A stretch of DNA of 64,000 bases. It comes from Sideroxydans sp. (GTDB lineage Bacteria > Pseudomonadota > Gammaproteobacteria > Burkholderiales > Gallionellaceae). The DNA lies in contig JAQTUV010000004.1 in the NCBI GenBank assembly GCA_028707175.1, positions 1 to 64,000 of the forward strand, written 5' to 3'. The notes beneath the pieces were generated by a model. The model saw only the letters and a list, made by a program, of their open reading frames with translations, was not told the origin of the DNA and did not search any database. This document shows, in pieces, positions 55,317 to 63,940 of this stretch (position 1 is the first letter of the stretch; every line of letters begins with the position of its first letter). The position numbers were made by a program, and so were the translations under genes.

Positions 55317-55481
55317 CATTCCGCCGTGCGCCCCAACCAACAACTCAGCCTCCCCGAGATGAACGCCATCCTGCGCGAGATGGAACAGACCGAACGCGCC
55401 GACCAATGCAACCACGGCAGACCGACTTGGTTCCAGATTACGGTGGATGAGTTGGATGCAATGTTTATGAGAGGGAAGTAA
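55317..55481 (+). pseudogene. Duplicated mutL 3' end (54 codons)
   Basis: This is a mutL remnant starting 12 bp after the HEPN stop. It encodes [20 protein letters not shown] and on to [11 protein letters not shown] with a TAA stop. It has the same frame and length as the real tail and most differences are silent (three amino-acid changes). The silent pattern suggests it diverged while still part of a working mutL. The DUF3800 ATG follows its stop with no gap. Confidence 0.92.
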
Positions 55482-56606
55482 ATGGCCCAACGAATTTATT
55501 TTGACGAATCTGGCTTTACTGGAAACAACCTTCTCCATCCTCATCAAAATTTCTTTGCCTATGCTTCAGTAGCCACAGATGATGATGAGGCGAAAATATT
55601 TGTTAAAGAATTAATAAAAAAATATGGGATTCAAAACGGAGAATTGAAAGGCAGCAATCTTGTTAAATTTAACAAGGGCAGAAAAGCCATTGACGAAATC
55701 TTCCAACACTTTGAAGGACGTCTAAAAGTATCAATTTCTGACAAGAAATATGCTCTCGCTTGCAAACTCTTTGAGTACATCTTTGAACCTTGCTTCTCCG
55801 AAATTAACTCATTGTTTTATGGCATTGGATTTCACCGTTTTATTTCCAATATTCTCTACGTCGAATTTGTTGCACGTGGCGCAGGAGCTGAAGATATATT
55901 TCGCGAATTTGAGGAATTGATGCGAACAAAGGATGAAACAATGTTGGCAAACATCTTCTCCTCCTCAACCCACCCTGATAATTCGCCAATAATCGGTCAA
56001 ATTCGAGAGTTTGCCCAATGTCGGGCAAACGACATAGCTACTGAACTCGCGTCACTTAGTGACGCTGGGGTTGGCAAGTGGATTCTCGATCTCACAAGCT
56101 CAGCACTCTTTACTTCGCTCGCAAATTGGGGGGCTGAATTTGATCAGTTAACCGCCATATGTGACCCGTCAAAACCACTTCAACATGAACATAGTCTGTT
56201 TGATGCAATGATTGGACGTGAAGATAAAGTATTCAGCGAGGCCTTCGGAAAAAAACATCCCATAACATTTAATCTATCAGGCCCGATCGAATTCTTAGAT
56301 TCAAAACTTACGCATGGCATTCAAATCGCAGATGCAATTGCAGCTGCGGCAGTGTATGTTTTTGCTGGCGCTGATGACGATCATGCTAATAAATGGCGGC
56401 CTATCCTAGCCACCATTGCTGACAACGGAAGCATCATTCCTGATTTTGATGAAGTTAATCTGAAAGATAGAAGAGCACAGCGAAATGCAGTTGTATTGAT
56501 GGAACTTCATTCGCGAGCAACACAACGAAAGAATCTAACCGATGGAATGAAAGACTTTGTGCAAACGGTTACACAACAACTTATCGTTCATCCATTGATA
56601 CCTTGA
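55482..56606 (+). CDS. DUF3800 domain protein
   Basis: This 374-residue protein has the DUF3800 start QRIYFDESGFTGNN, with Asp8/Glu9 as likely metal ligands, and a late IQIADAIAAAAVYVF, which fits an RNase H-like fold. DUF3800 proteins are common in defence and mobile regions, but their activity is unclear. The gene is AT-rich (AAAATATT, TTAATAAAA) against its surroundings, so it was probably acquired. The start lies directly after the mutL remnant stop, whose GAGGGAAG provides a ribosome site. Confidence 0.85.
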   Translation: MAQRIYFDESGFTGNNLLHPHQNFFAYASVATDDDEAKIFVKELIKKYGIQNGELKGSNLVKFNKGRKAIDEIFQHFEGRLKVSISDKKYALACKLFEYIFEPCFSEINSLFYGIGFHRFISNILYVEFVARGAGAEDIFREFEELMRTKDETMLANIFSSSTHPDNSPIIGQIREFAQCRANDIATELASLSDAGVGKWILDLTSSALFTSLANWGAEFDQLTAICDPSKPLQHEHSLFDAMIGREDKVFSEAFGKKHPITFNLSGPIEFLDSKLTHGIQIADAIAAAAVYVFAGADDDHANKWRPILATIADNGSIIPDFDEVNLKDRRAQRNAVVLMELHSRATQRKNLTDGMKDFVQTVTQQLIVHPLIP

Positions 56607-58063
56607 ATACTTCGTTTTCCACCACCCGCATCGCCTTTGCCTCCTTCATCGGCACCGCCATCGAGTTCTACGATTTCTACATCTACGGCCTCGCCGTGGC
56701 GATGGTGATCGGGCCGATCTTCTTTCCCAACAGCGACCCGACTGCGCAGGCACTGAACGCCTTCCTCACCTTCGGCATCGCCTTCATCGCGCGCCCCTTC
56801 GGCGCATTCTTGTTCGGCCACTTCGGTGATCGCATCGGGCGCAAGACAACATTGGTAGCCTCGTTGCTGGTGATGGGTATCTCTACGATGTTGATCGGCT
56901 TGTTACCCAGTTACGAGATGGTGGGCTGGCTAGCACCTGCGTTGCTGTGTCTGTTGCGCTTCGGGCAAGGCATCGGCCTCGGTGGTGAATGGGGTGGTGC
57001 GGCTTTGCTGGCGGCGGAGCATGCACCCAAAGGTCGGCGCGGTTGGTTCGGCATGTTCCCGCAGTTGGGGCCACCTATCGGTTTCTTGTTCGCGGTGGGT
57101 AGTTTCCTGTTGCTGTCGCAATGGCTGGACGATGCTGAATTCCGCGAATGGGGTTGGCGCATCCCCTTCCTCGCCAGTGCATTGCTGGTGATGGTGGGGC
57201 TTTATGTGCGGCTGAAATTGACGGAGACGCCGGTGTTTCTGAAGGCGCAACAAGCTGCTCATTCTGCGCACCTTATGCACCTTCCCCCTTGCGGCGCTGA
57301 AGCGCCGACAACACACGCTCGGATGGGGGTAGAGTCGGCGAGTTCCACAGCTTCTACCCCCACCCTAGCCCTCCCCCTGCATGGGGGAGGGAATGCCGCT
57401 GCGTCTAATGAATTAGAAGTATTCAACGAGCAGAAAGTAGCAAGTTCGAACAAAAAACAAATGCCCTTTACGCAAGTGTTTCAACATCATGCAAAGCCCT
57501 TGGTATTGGGCGCATTGGTGATGGTGGTGTGTTACGCGCTGTTCTATATCTCTACTGTGTTCTCGTTGAGTTACGGCGTGAGCACGCTTCACATACCGCG
57601 CCCCGAATTCCTACAGATGTTGTGTGTCGCGGTGTTATTCATGGCGGCGGCCACGCCACTGTCTGCATGGGCGGGGGACCGTTTTGGTCGTCGTCCGGTG
57701 TTGATCGTGGCGGGTAGCGCGGCCTTGCTGTCGGGCTTTTTGATGGAGCCGATGTTGGGTAGCGGTTCGCCTGTGCTCATCACAGCTTTCCTCTCGCTCG
57801 AACTGTTCTTGATGGGTGCGACCTTCGCGCCGATGGGCGCGTTGCTACCGGAACTCTTCCCCACCGCCGTGCGCTACACAGGCGCAGGTGCGGCTTACAA
57901 CTTGGGCGGCATCCTCGGTGCATCACTCGCCCCTTTCATCGCGCAAAAGTTGGTGTTGATGGGCGGCTTGGCATGGGTGGGCGGCTATATCTCCGTCGCG
58001 GCGGCCATCAGCGTGATGGCGGTGTTGATGTTGCATGAGACACGCGATGAGGAGTTGGAATGA
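56603..58063 (+). CDS. MFS transporter, metabolite:H+ symporter type, with repeat insertion
   Basis: This 486-residue protein is a 12-helix MFS carrier of the MHS type (relatives move shikimate, proline/betaine or citrate). Motifs are RIAFASFIGTAIEFYDFYIYG, GHFGDRIGRKTTL and RFGQGIGLGGEWGGA. The start is a TTG overlapping the DUF3800 stop. A family III repeat is read in frame at about residues 227-263, in the cytoplasmic loop between helices 6 and 7, where it should be tolerated. The substrate is unknown. Confidence 0.92.
   Translation: MNTSFSTTRIAFASFIGTAIEFYDFYIYGLAVAMVIGPIFFPNSDPTAQALNAFLTFGIAFIARPFGAFLFGHFGDRIGRKTTLVASLLVMGISTMLIGLLPSYEMVGWLAPALLCLLRFGQGIGLGGEWGGAALLAAEHAPKGRRGWFGMFPQLGPPIGFLFAVGSFLLLSQWLDDAEFREWGWRIPFLASALLVMVGLYVRLKLTETPVFLKAQQAAHSAHLMHLPPCGAEAPTTHARMGVESASSTASTPTLALPLHGGGNAAASNELEVFNEQKVASSNKKQMPFTQVFQHHAKPLVLGALVMVVCYALFYISTVFSLSYGVSTLHIPRPEFLQMLCVAVLFMAAATPLSAWAGDRFGRRPVLIVAGSAALLSGFLMEPMLGSGSPVLITAFLSLELFLMGATFAPMGALLPELFPTAVRYTGAGAAYNLGGILGASLAPFIAQKLVLMGGLAWVGGYISVAAAISVMAVLMLHETRDEELE
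57281..57391 (+). repeat. Family III palindromic repeat inside the MFS gene
   Basis: CTTCCCCCTT, GGATGGGGGTAGA, TCTACCCCCACCC and CCCTGCATGGGGGAGGG appear in order over 111 bp (37 codons). A local GGCGCTGAAGCGCC hairpin replaces part of the left arm. There is no stop in frame. Confidence 0.82.
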
Positions 58064-58097
58064 ACGCATGGCTCTATCCGTCAGCCCCTCTCTCGTC

Positions 58098-58190
58098 CCT
58101 TCCCCCATGCAGGGGGAAGGCTAGGATGGGGGTAGAAGTTTTCGGAAGCTCGCAGTGTCTACCCCCACCCTCCCCCTGCATGGGGGAGGG
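58098..58190. repeat. Family III palindromic repeat upstream of miaA
   Basis: CCTTCCCCCATGCAGGGGGAAGG and GGATGGGGGTAGA at the left face TCTACCCCCACCC and CCCTGCATGGGGGAGGG at the right. This 93-bp copy is intergenic, ending 27 bp before the miaA start. Confidence 0.85.
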
Positions 58191-58217
58191 TGTTTTGTTC
58201 TCTACCAACTTATTAAA

Positions 58218-59147
58218 ATGAACAAATTACCACCCGCAATATTTCTCATGGGCCCTACCGCCAGCGGCAAGACGGGCGTGGCTGTCGAGCTGGTGCAACG
58301 TATGCCCGTGGAACTCATCAGTGTGGATTCCGCGCTGGTGTTCCGCGATATGGACATCGGCACGGCCAAGCCGGATGCCGCCACACTCACCCGCGCACCA
58401 CATCACCTCATCGACATCATCGATCCGACCGAAGCGTATTCCGCTGCGGCTTTCCGCAAAGATGCGCTGCGCTTGATGGCGGACATCACGGCGCGCGGCA
58501 AGATACCGCTGTTGGTAGGCGGCACGATGTTGTACTTCAAAGCATTGCGCGAAGGGTTGAGTCCCTTACCGCAATCGGACGCCGCGTTGCGTGAACAACT
58601 GGATGCGGAGATCGCCCAACACGGCATCGAACATCTGCACGCCAAGTTGGCACAGGTGGATGCGGAGACGGCAGCACGTTTGCATCCAACCGACACGCAG
58701 CGTGTGCAACGTGCAATGGAGATATTCCTAGTATCAGGTAAGCCGATGTCGGAACTCATCAAACATCAAGAACAAAATCCCCTGCCCTACAACCTTCTGC
58801 CCATCGCCCTCATCCCCTCTGACCGCTCGGTGCTGCACCAACGCATCGCGGTGCGCTTCGAGCAGATGCTGAAAGATGGATTGATGGATGAATTAAAAAA
58901 TCTGCGCGACAAGTACGAGTTGCACCGCGACATGACTTCGATGCGCTGCGTGGGCTATCGTCAAGCGTGGGAGTTCATGGAAGGTGAAATTTCAAAAACA
59001 GAGCTATCCGAGAAAGGCATCGCCGCCACACGCCAATTAGCTAAACGCCAGCTCACTTGGTTGAGGTCAATGCCGGACAGCATCGAGATCGACTGCTTAT
59101 CGCCAGATCTAACAGGACAGGTTGCTCGCCTCATCGAAACCAAGTAA
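58218..59147 (+). CDS. miaA: tRNA dimethylallyltransferase
   Basis: MiaA adds the isopentenyl group to A37 of tRNAs that read U-starting codons. From ATG 58218 (309 residues) there is a P-loop at residues 12-20 (GPTASGKTG), SVDSALVFRDMDIGTAKP, and the late SMRCVGYRQAWEFMEG. Frames that start earlier, at 58155, would translate the family III repeat and are rejected. The usual neighbour mutL is about 3.6 kb upstream, split off by the inserted genes. Confidence 0.97.
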   Translation: MNKLPPAIFLMGPTASGKTGVAVELVQRMPVELISVDSALVFRDMDIGTAKPDAATLTRAPHHLIDIIDPTEAYSAAAFRKDALRLMADITARGKIPLLVGGTMLYFKALREGLSPLPQSDAALREQLDAEIAQHGIEHLHAKLAQVDAETAARLHPTDTQRVQRAMEIFLVSGKPMSELIKHQEQNPLPYNLLPIALIPSDRSVLHQRIAVRFEQMLKDGLMDELKNLRDKYELHRDMTSMRCVGYRQAWEFMEGEISKTELSEKGIAATRQLAKRQLTWLRSMPDSIEIDCLSPDLTGQVARLIETK

Positions 59148-59181
59148 ATTAGAACTCTCTAATATTTATCAGGAGCCCACC

Positions 59182-59568
59182 ATGAGCATCAATTTCAAAC
59201 GCGAGATCGCCGACACTTTCGACAACGCTATCGACCGCGCTACCAAGGCTTTGGCGGCACAAGGTTTTGGTGTGCTGACACGTATCGACATGCACACGCG
59301 CATCAAAGATAAGACGGGGAAAGAAATTGTTCCAACGGTGATTTTGGGGGCATGCAACCCCGTGTTGGCTTACGAGGCGGTGACTGCGAATAGCGATGTG
59401 ACAAGTTTGTTGCCCTGCAACGCGGTGATTCGTGAAGTTGCGCCAGGTAAGCAATCTATCGAGTTTGCCAAACCTACAGGCATGATGACTGTGCTGGGGG
59501 ATGCGAAGTTAATTGCTTTGGCCTCTGAGGCCGATGCCAAGATTGAGCTGGCATTACAGAATGTGTAA
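59182..59568 (+). CDS. DUF302 family protein
   Basis: This 128-residue protein has the DUF302 signature (AIDRATKALAAQGFGVLTRID, VILGACNPVLAYEA, LLPCNAVIREVAPGK). The ATG at 59182 has AGGAG at 59171-59175. The family is widespread, with a small alpha/beta fold and no agreed function. It is convergent with an HDOD gene. Confidence 0.92.
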   Translation: MSINFKREIADTFDNAIDRATKALAAQGFGVLTRIDMHTRIKDKTGKEIVPTVILGACNPVLAYEAVTANSDVTSLLPCNAVIREVAPGKQSIEFAKPTGMMTVLGDAKLIALASEADAKIELALQNV

Positions 59569-59569
59569 T

Positions 59570-60418
59570 TTAGTGCGGCTTGCTTAGGTCGCAGGCTGCA
59601 CCTTCATCTGGGACAACGAGCACCATCGCATCGGTAGCAGGAATACGCAACAATTCACCCAATTCTTTGTAGTCGTCCGGCAGTGCCGCGTCATTCCAAC
59701 CGTTCGCGGAGTGGCGCGCCAAATTCACCGCCAAAACCACGTTTCGGACTTTAATCTGCTTTGAATTTCCGTCGTCCATCAGATTCAACAACAACTCGGG
59801 TAGTCCCCACTCTTTGACCAGCGCCTTTTGTAGATCACCCAATGCAAACCCAAGCACTTGTTCCTGCACAGCGCGACTGCGTAAGCTCTTGTCTTCTTTT
59901 TGCATGGCATAGATCGTGAGCATGTCTTGGGGTGCAAAACTCCACATCAACATTTCGGCGAGATCATGCAGCAACGCGGCGATTCGAACTTCTTCATAGT
60001 GCAAATTACTCAAACGAATCGCCCAATCCATCGCATATTCAGATGCACGATGACTACGATGAATAACGTGCAGTAAATGAATCAGCGCGTCGGTCTTGCC
60101 CGCCAAGGCTTCTTGAACCAAAGGGGAGGAGGGTACTTTGTTATAGAACGTTTCAACGCCCAACATGATGAGCGCCTGTTCAACTTGAATCACTTCGTTG
60201 GTTTGGCTTCTATGCTTGTGAAGCTGCAAGTAACGCAATAACTTCACGGTCAACATCGGATCGGCAGCGATCACATCCGCCACCCCACGCGCACTCAGCT
60301 TGCTCTCATTTTCATGCAGGGTCGCCAAGGCGCGCGCAGTCTGCTTCAAGACGGGGAGGTCTGCGGCAGACAGGGTTGCTACCCATTGATTCAATGCATT
60401 AGATTCTGTTGTAGACAT
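59570..60418 (-). CDS. HDOD domain protein
   Basis: This is a 282-residue HDOD-type signalling protein. Typical segments are SARGVADVIAADPMLTVKLL, VEQALIMLGVETFYNKV and EVRIAALLHDLAEMLMW. The ATG at 60418 with GGGAG upstream is preferred to 60460. It is unlike the other HDOD protein in this window (19208-20059) outside the core motifs, and no leader element precedes it. Confidence 0.88.
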   Translation of the reverse strand: MSTTESNALNQWVATLSAADLPVLKQTARALATLHENESKLSARGVADVIAADPMLTVKLLRYLQLHKHRSQTNEVIQVEQALIMLGVETFYNKVPSSPLVQEALAGKTDALIHLLHVIHRSHRASEYAMDWAIRLSNLHYEEVRIAALLHDLAEMLMWSFAPQDMLTIYAMQKEDKSLRSRAVQEQVLGFALGDLQKALVKEWGLPELLLNLMDDGNSKQIKVRNVVLAVNLARHSANGWNDAALPDDYKELGELLRIPATDAMVLVVPDEGAACDLSKPH

Positions 60419-60474
60419 TGGCACTCCCATTGTTCGACACCTCGGAACAGGTATCGACACGATAGCGCTTTCCT

Positions 60475-61260
60475 TTAGCGTTTAAAGCTAAATAAGCGCC
60501 ACATTCCTCTGCCAGACCATAAGATGGCGGCAAGGGCTAGGGTTACCTGAAAGGGTTGTGTCATGGGAAACTCATGCGCAGGACGCACGATCATCCACAG
60601 CGCGACAGCCAACAACAATATGGCTAATGCCCGTTGCACGTAATCATGCAAACCGATGCGCCAGCGAAGTGATAACCACTGCCCGATGACAGCGGCCATC
60701 CAACCGCCGAATGCCCCACCCAGCACATCTAATGGCCAATGCACACCACAAGCGATGCGTGACAAGCCGACCAAGATCGCAAGTAACAGCAATAGCAACT
60801 TGATAGAGGCTGTAAATCGTTGCAGACACAACACGCCTATCACCAGAAAAGTAGTGGTGGTGTGACCCGATGGGAAAGAATTGTTTTGGAACAGGGTGCC
60901 GATCAAGTGAAACTGCTCACTGCTCAAAATCGCTGGGGGACGCAACACGCCCAATGGGCCCTTCATGCTCTGCGTCCAAAGGATGGCCAACAAAGCTGCG
61001 ATGAAGAACTGCCAAACCAATTGCGGTCTGCGCCCACAAAACAGCAAGATCAACAATAAGGCAGCGGTATCGCCCAGCACCGTGACATGGCTCCAAAAAC
61101 CATCGCCCAATGTGTTAGCTGCCTGATTGATGGCCAAGAACAGCGCCGTATTCGTCCCCGAAAACAAAACAAAAAGTGCCAAGACGAAGGAAACAACCGG
61201 GACGCCCCAACGCCATGCCCGCACGGGATACTGCACGTCAGATTGGAGCGTATCGTTCAT
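60475..61260 (-). CDS. PAP2 superfamily membrane phosphatase
   Basis: This 261-residue protein has about six membrane helices and all three PAP2 motifs: KGPLGVLRPP, SFPSGHTTT and SRIACGVHWPLDVLGG. It should remove phosphate from a membrane lipid (undecaprenyl-pyrophosphate, lipid A or phosphatidylglycerophosphate). The adjacent arnD suggests an undecaprenyl or lipid A substrate. A GTG at 61266 is an alternative start. Confidence 0.9.
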   Translation of the reverse strand: MNDTLQSDVQYPVRAWRWGVPVVSFVLALFVLFSGTNTALFLAINQAANTLGDGFWSHVTVLGDTAALLLILLFCGRRPQLVWQFFIAALLAILWTQSMKGPLGVLRPPAILSSEQFHLIGTLFQNNSFPSGHTTTTFLVIGVLCLQRFTASIKLLLLLLAILVGLSRIACGVHWPLDVLGGAFGGWMAAVIGQWLSLRWRIGLHDYVQRALAILLLAVALWMIVRPAHEFPMTQPFQVTLALAAILWSGRGMWRLFSFKR

Positions 61261-61279
61261 GCTCACCCTGTTGGCGTGA

Positions 61280-62179
61280 TTAGACTTGCACCGCCAATTT
61301 GCCGATGCGGCCTTCTACCGTAGCAAATTTAACTTCGTGGCGAGGTAGTTCAGGGACAGTAAAGTTTTGCAAATAGTGTTTGAGCGAAACTAACTCATAC
61401 CCCTGCTCACTCCAACCTTGTAACAGTTGCTCAACAATCGGCAGCCATATTTGGCCATCTAATTCAGCGCGCAAGGTGAATACATGCCCTGTCTCACAAC
61501 CAGCCTGCGTCAAAGACAACACGTGCTGAGCGACATTCTCAAGCGTGATGCCGTCACGGCCGATCAGTTCATCTAGCGTAGGTAGCGTAGTGGGCAATTG
61601 CGGGCAGGCGATGATCTCCGCATCCCATGTTGGCATGTAGGGGTGGGTGCCGCGAGTGTCGGAACTGTATTCCATACCTAGATGCTGGGTATGGCGCAAA
61701 CCGAAGCGGTTGGTGCGCCAACCCGCTGCGGCATGGGCTTTAGGGGCATCACCAAAAATGCGTGTGAAACTATCAACAGCGCGATCCATCTCGCGTTGTG
61801 TCCATTTTTCATCCTGCCACACGACTTGGCCTTCCCAACGCAAACGATTATCGCAACGCACCCCCACTTCAAAGCCCGCATCACGCACAGCACGCAATGT
61901 GTCTGCGCATTTTTCGCCGATGTTCGGCCCTGGCAAAAACGTGCCGTACATCAAAGTTTTGAGGCCGTAATGCTGAAACGCCGAGATGCGTTTTGCCTTG
62001 TTGATAAACCCAGAACGGAACAGATGTTTGATGGTGCGCCCTGAGTGATCGCTGCCCAGTGAAAAGAAAAAAGTAGCCTGCGCATGATGACGCTGCAACG
62101 CATCAACCAAACGCGGCACACCTTCACGGGCACCACGAAACGTTTCAACGTCAACCTTTAGAGCGATTTGTTTGAGCAT
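61280..62179 (-). CDS. arnD: ArnD-type deformylase (polysaccharide deacetylase family)
   Basis: This 299-residue protein closely follows the ArnD pattern: IALKVDVETFRGAREGVPRL, AQATFFFSLGSDHSGR, and HYGLKTLMYGTFLPGPNIG. ArnD removes the formyl group from Ara4FN-undecaprenyl phosphate before lipid A modification. The metal site residues (KVDVET Asp and the SDHSGR-type Asp/His) are present. No other arn genes are in the window, so pathway membership is inferred from family only. Confidence 0.88.
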   Translation of the reverse strand: MLKQIALKVDVETFRGAREGVPRLVDALQRHHAQATFFFSLGSDHSGRTIKHLFRSGFINKAKRISAFQHYGLKTLMYGTFLPGPNIGEKCADTLRAVRDAGFEVGVRCDNRLRWEGQVVWQDEKWTQREMDRAVDSFTRIFGDAPKAHAAAGWRTNRFGLRHTQHLGMEYSSDTRGTHPYMPTWDAEIIACPQLPTTLPTLDELIGRDGITLENVAQHVLSLTQAGCETGHVFTLRAELDGQIWLPIVEQLLQGWSEQGYELVSLKHYLQNFTVPELPRHEVKFATVEGRIGKLAVQV

Positions 62180-62227
62180 GATTCCACTGCTTGTCGGGGG
62201 TTAAAAATAGCCGCAGATTTTAACTGA

Positions 62228-63568
62228 TTAGTCCGAGTGAACCAGACGTTTTTCCTGCACGGTGGCCACCACGCCCCCCATCGCAAAGGTGATGTCCACT
62301 GCTTCCCCTAATGCTAATTGCTCACTATTGGACACAATGTTGCCCTGCGCGTCACGCACTAGGCTGTATCCACGTGAGAGGACTTTTTGCGGGTCGAGGT
62401 GCTGCAAATACTGTTGAGTTGCGGCTAGGCGAGTTGCTTGTTGCTGCAAAGCGCGTTGCATCGCCGAACCCAAGCGGGTGTGTTGATGATCGATCTGGGT
62501 TTGCATTTGCTCGATGTGCGGACGCTGACTTTGAAAACGCTGATGCACTCCGTGCCAACGCCACTGTTGCTGTTGGACGATGCGCACAAACGATAGTTTT
62601 AGTCGCTGCTGCGCAGCAACTAATCGTTGCGATTGCACTTCAATCCGCTGCGCAGGATGTACTAAACGACGCTGCGCCATATCGACCTGCTGCATGGCCT
62701 GCTCTAAACGCCGCGTCACAGCACGATTCAGTCGTTGGCTTTGTTGCGCCACTTGCTGCCGTAAAACCTGACGATCTGGGACGACCGCTTGTGCGGCAGC
62801 AGTGGGCGTGGCCGCACGCAAATCAGCCACAAAATCAGCGATGGTGAAATCGGTCTCATGCCCCACTCCGCTCACCACAGGGATATGGCTATCGGCAATG
62901 GCGCGCGCCACAACTTCTTCATTAAAAGCCCACAAGTCTTCAATACTACCGCCGCCACGACACACGATGAGCACATCACATTCAGCTCGTTCACTTGCGG
63001 CGCGGATGGCTGCCGCAATCTTTTGCCCTGCGCCCTCACCTTGCACAGGCGTGGGATACAAAATAACAGGCACATTAGGCATGCGATTGCTCAGCGTACG
63101 CAATACGTCACGTAAAGCAGCTGCTTGCAGTGAAGTGACAATGCCGATCTGTTTGGGCAGCAAGGGTAAATCGCGCTTGCGTTCGCCATCGAACAAGCCT
63201 TCATCACCCAGCTTGCTTTTTAAGCGCTCAAAGGCTTCGAACAGCGCCCCCAACCCTGCGGGGCGCATCTTTTCCAAGGTCAGTTGGAAATCACCTCTCG
63301 CTTCATAAAGTGATGCCAAAGCCAACACTTCGACCTGCATGCCATTGGCGGGTTTGAAATCGAGATACTGGCTCTTGTTGCGAAACATCACACAACGCAC
63401 CTGCGCTGCCTCGTCCTTGAGAGAAAAGTACCAATGCCCAGATGCGGCACTCACAAAATTAGAGATCTCGCCACGCACCCACAGCAAGGGTAATCCGCCT
63501 TCGATGAGCTGCTTGGCTGCGAAATTTAATTCACGCACACTTAATACTTGGTTTTTATCGAAACTCAT
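62228..63568 (-). CDS. xseA: Exodeoxyribonuclease VII large subunit
   Basis: XseA (446 residues) degrades single-stranded DNA with XseB. It has the N-terminal OB domain (LPLLWVRGEISNFVSAASGH), the catalytic core (PKQIGIVTSLQAAALRDVL; VLIVCRGGGSIEDLWAFNEE; HIPVVSGVGHETDFTIADFV) and a long Gln/Arg-rich coiled coil at about 265-390. The ending DITFAMGGVVATVQEK is the usual C-terminus. Confidence 0.97.
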   Translation of the reverse strand: MSFDKNQVLSVRELNFAAKQLIEGGLPLLWVRGEISNFVSAASGHWYFSLKDEAAQVRCVMFRNKSQYLDFKPANGMQVEVLALASLYEARGDFQLTLEKMRPAGLGALFEAFERLKSKLGDEGLFDGERKRDLPLLPKQIGIVTSLQAAALRDVLRTLSNRMPNVPVILYPTPVQGEGAGQKIAAAIRAASERAECDVLIVCRGGGSIEDLWAFNEEVVARAIADSHIPVVSGVGHETDFTIADFVADLRAATPTAAAQAVVPDRQVLRQQVAQQSQRLNRAVTRRLEQAMQQVDMAQRRLVHPAQRIEVQSQRLVAAQQRLKLSFVRIVQQQQWRWHGVHQRFQSQRPHIEQMQTQIDHQHTRLGSAMQRALQQQATRLAATQQYLQHLDPQKVLSRGYSLVRDAQGNIVSNSEQLALGEAVDITFAMGGVVATVQEKRLVHSD

Positions 63569-63635
63569 CGTGATATTTCAGTAGATCTAGACGAGTCGTA
63601 TTATCGCTCAAACCTTCAGCACGACGCCCATAACA

Positions 63636-63672
63636 AAGCGGACATGGCCTAACTCAAAGACCATGCCCGCTT
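63636..63672 (-). terminator. Hairpin terminator of the FliA-driven small gene
   Basis: On the minus strand AAGCGGGCATGG pairs with CCATGTCCGCTT (12 bp, one G-T) and is followed by TGTT. It lies 21 bp downstream of the small ORF. The T-run is short, so efficiency is uncertain. Confidence 0.6.
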
Positions 63673-63693
63673 GGCAGTTTGAAAAATACGTTG

Positions 63694-63903
63694 TTACGCT
63701 ACGACACTGATCACCGAACCAACTGTTTGACCTTGTGTGTTCACTGTTGGCTTTGCTGCCGCTTGCTGTGCTGCCACCGCTTTAGCGGCATCGTCTCGAT
63801 CACGATCGCCCTCTTTTTCACTGACCTTCTCTGCCTGTGTTTGAGGTTGAGGTTGGGCCTGCGAAACGTAGTTACTACCTGAACTGATTCCACTAACTGA
63901 CAT
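63694..63903 (-). CDS. Small protein with FliA promoter, unknown function
   Basis: This 69-residue protein has a Ser/Gly/Gln-rich N-terminus (MSVSGISSGSNYVSQAQ), a charged helix (KVSEKEGDRDRDDAAKAVAA) and a C-terminal VNTQGQTVGSVISVVA. I do not recognise its function. The ATG at 63903 has AGGAG six bases upstream; a TTG two codons earlier is less likely. It has a near-perfect FliA promoter about 38 bp upstream and a hairpin after it, so it is a monocistronic member of the late flagellar/chemotaxis regulon. There is no signal peptide or membrane helix. Confidence 0.8.
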   Translation of the reverse strand: MSVSGISSGSNYVSQAQPQPQTQAEKVSEKEGDRDRDDAAKAVAAQQAAAKPTVNTQGQTVGSVISVVA

Positions 63904-63940
63904 ATTCAACTCCTTTCATGGTTACAACGCTTACGATTCC

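Noticed and set aside
26763-58190. CRISPR array made of the dispersed repeats
   Set aside because: The repeats are palindromic units scattered singly, without regular spacers or cas genes.
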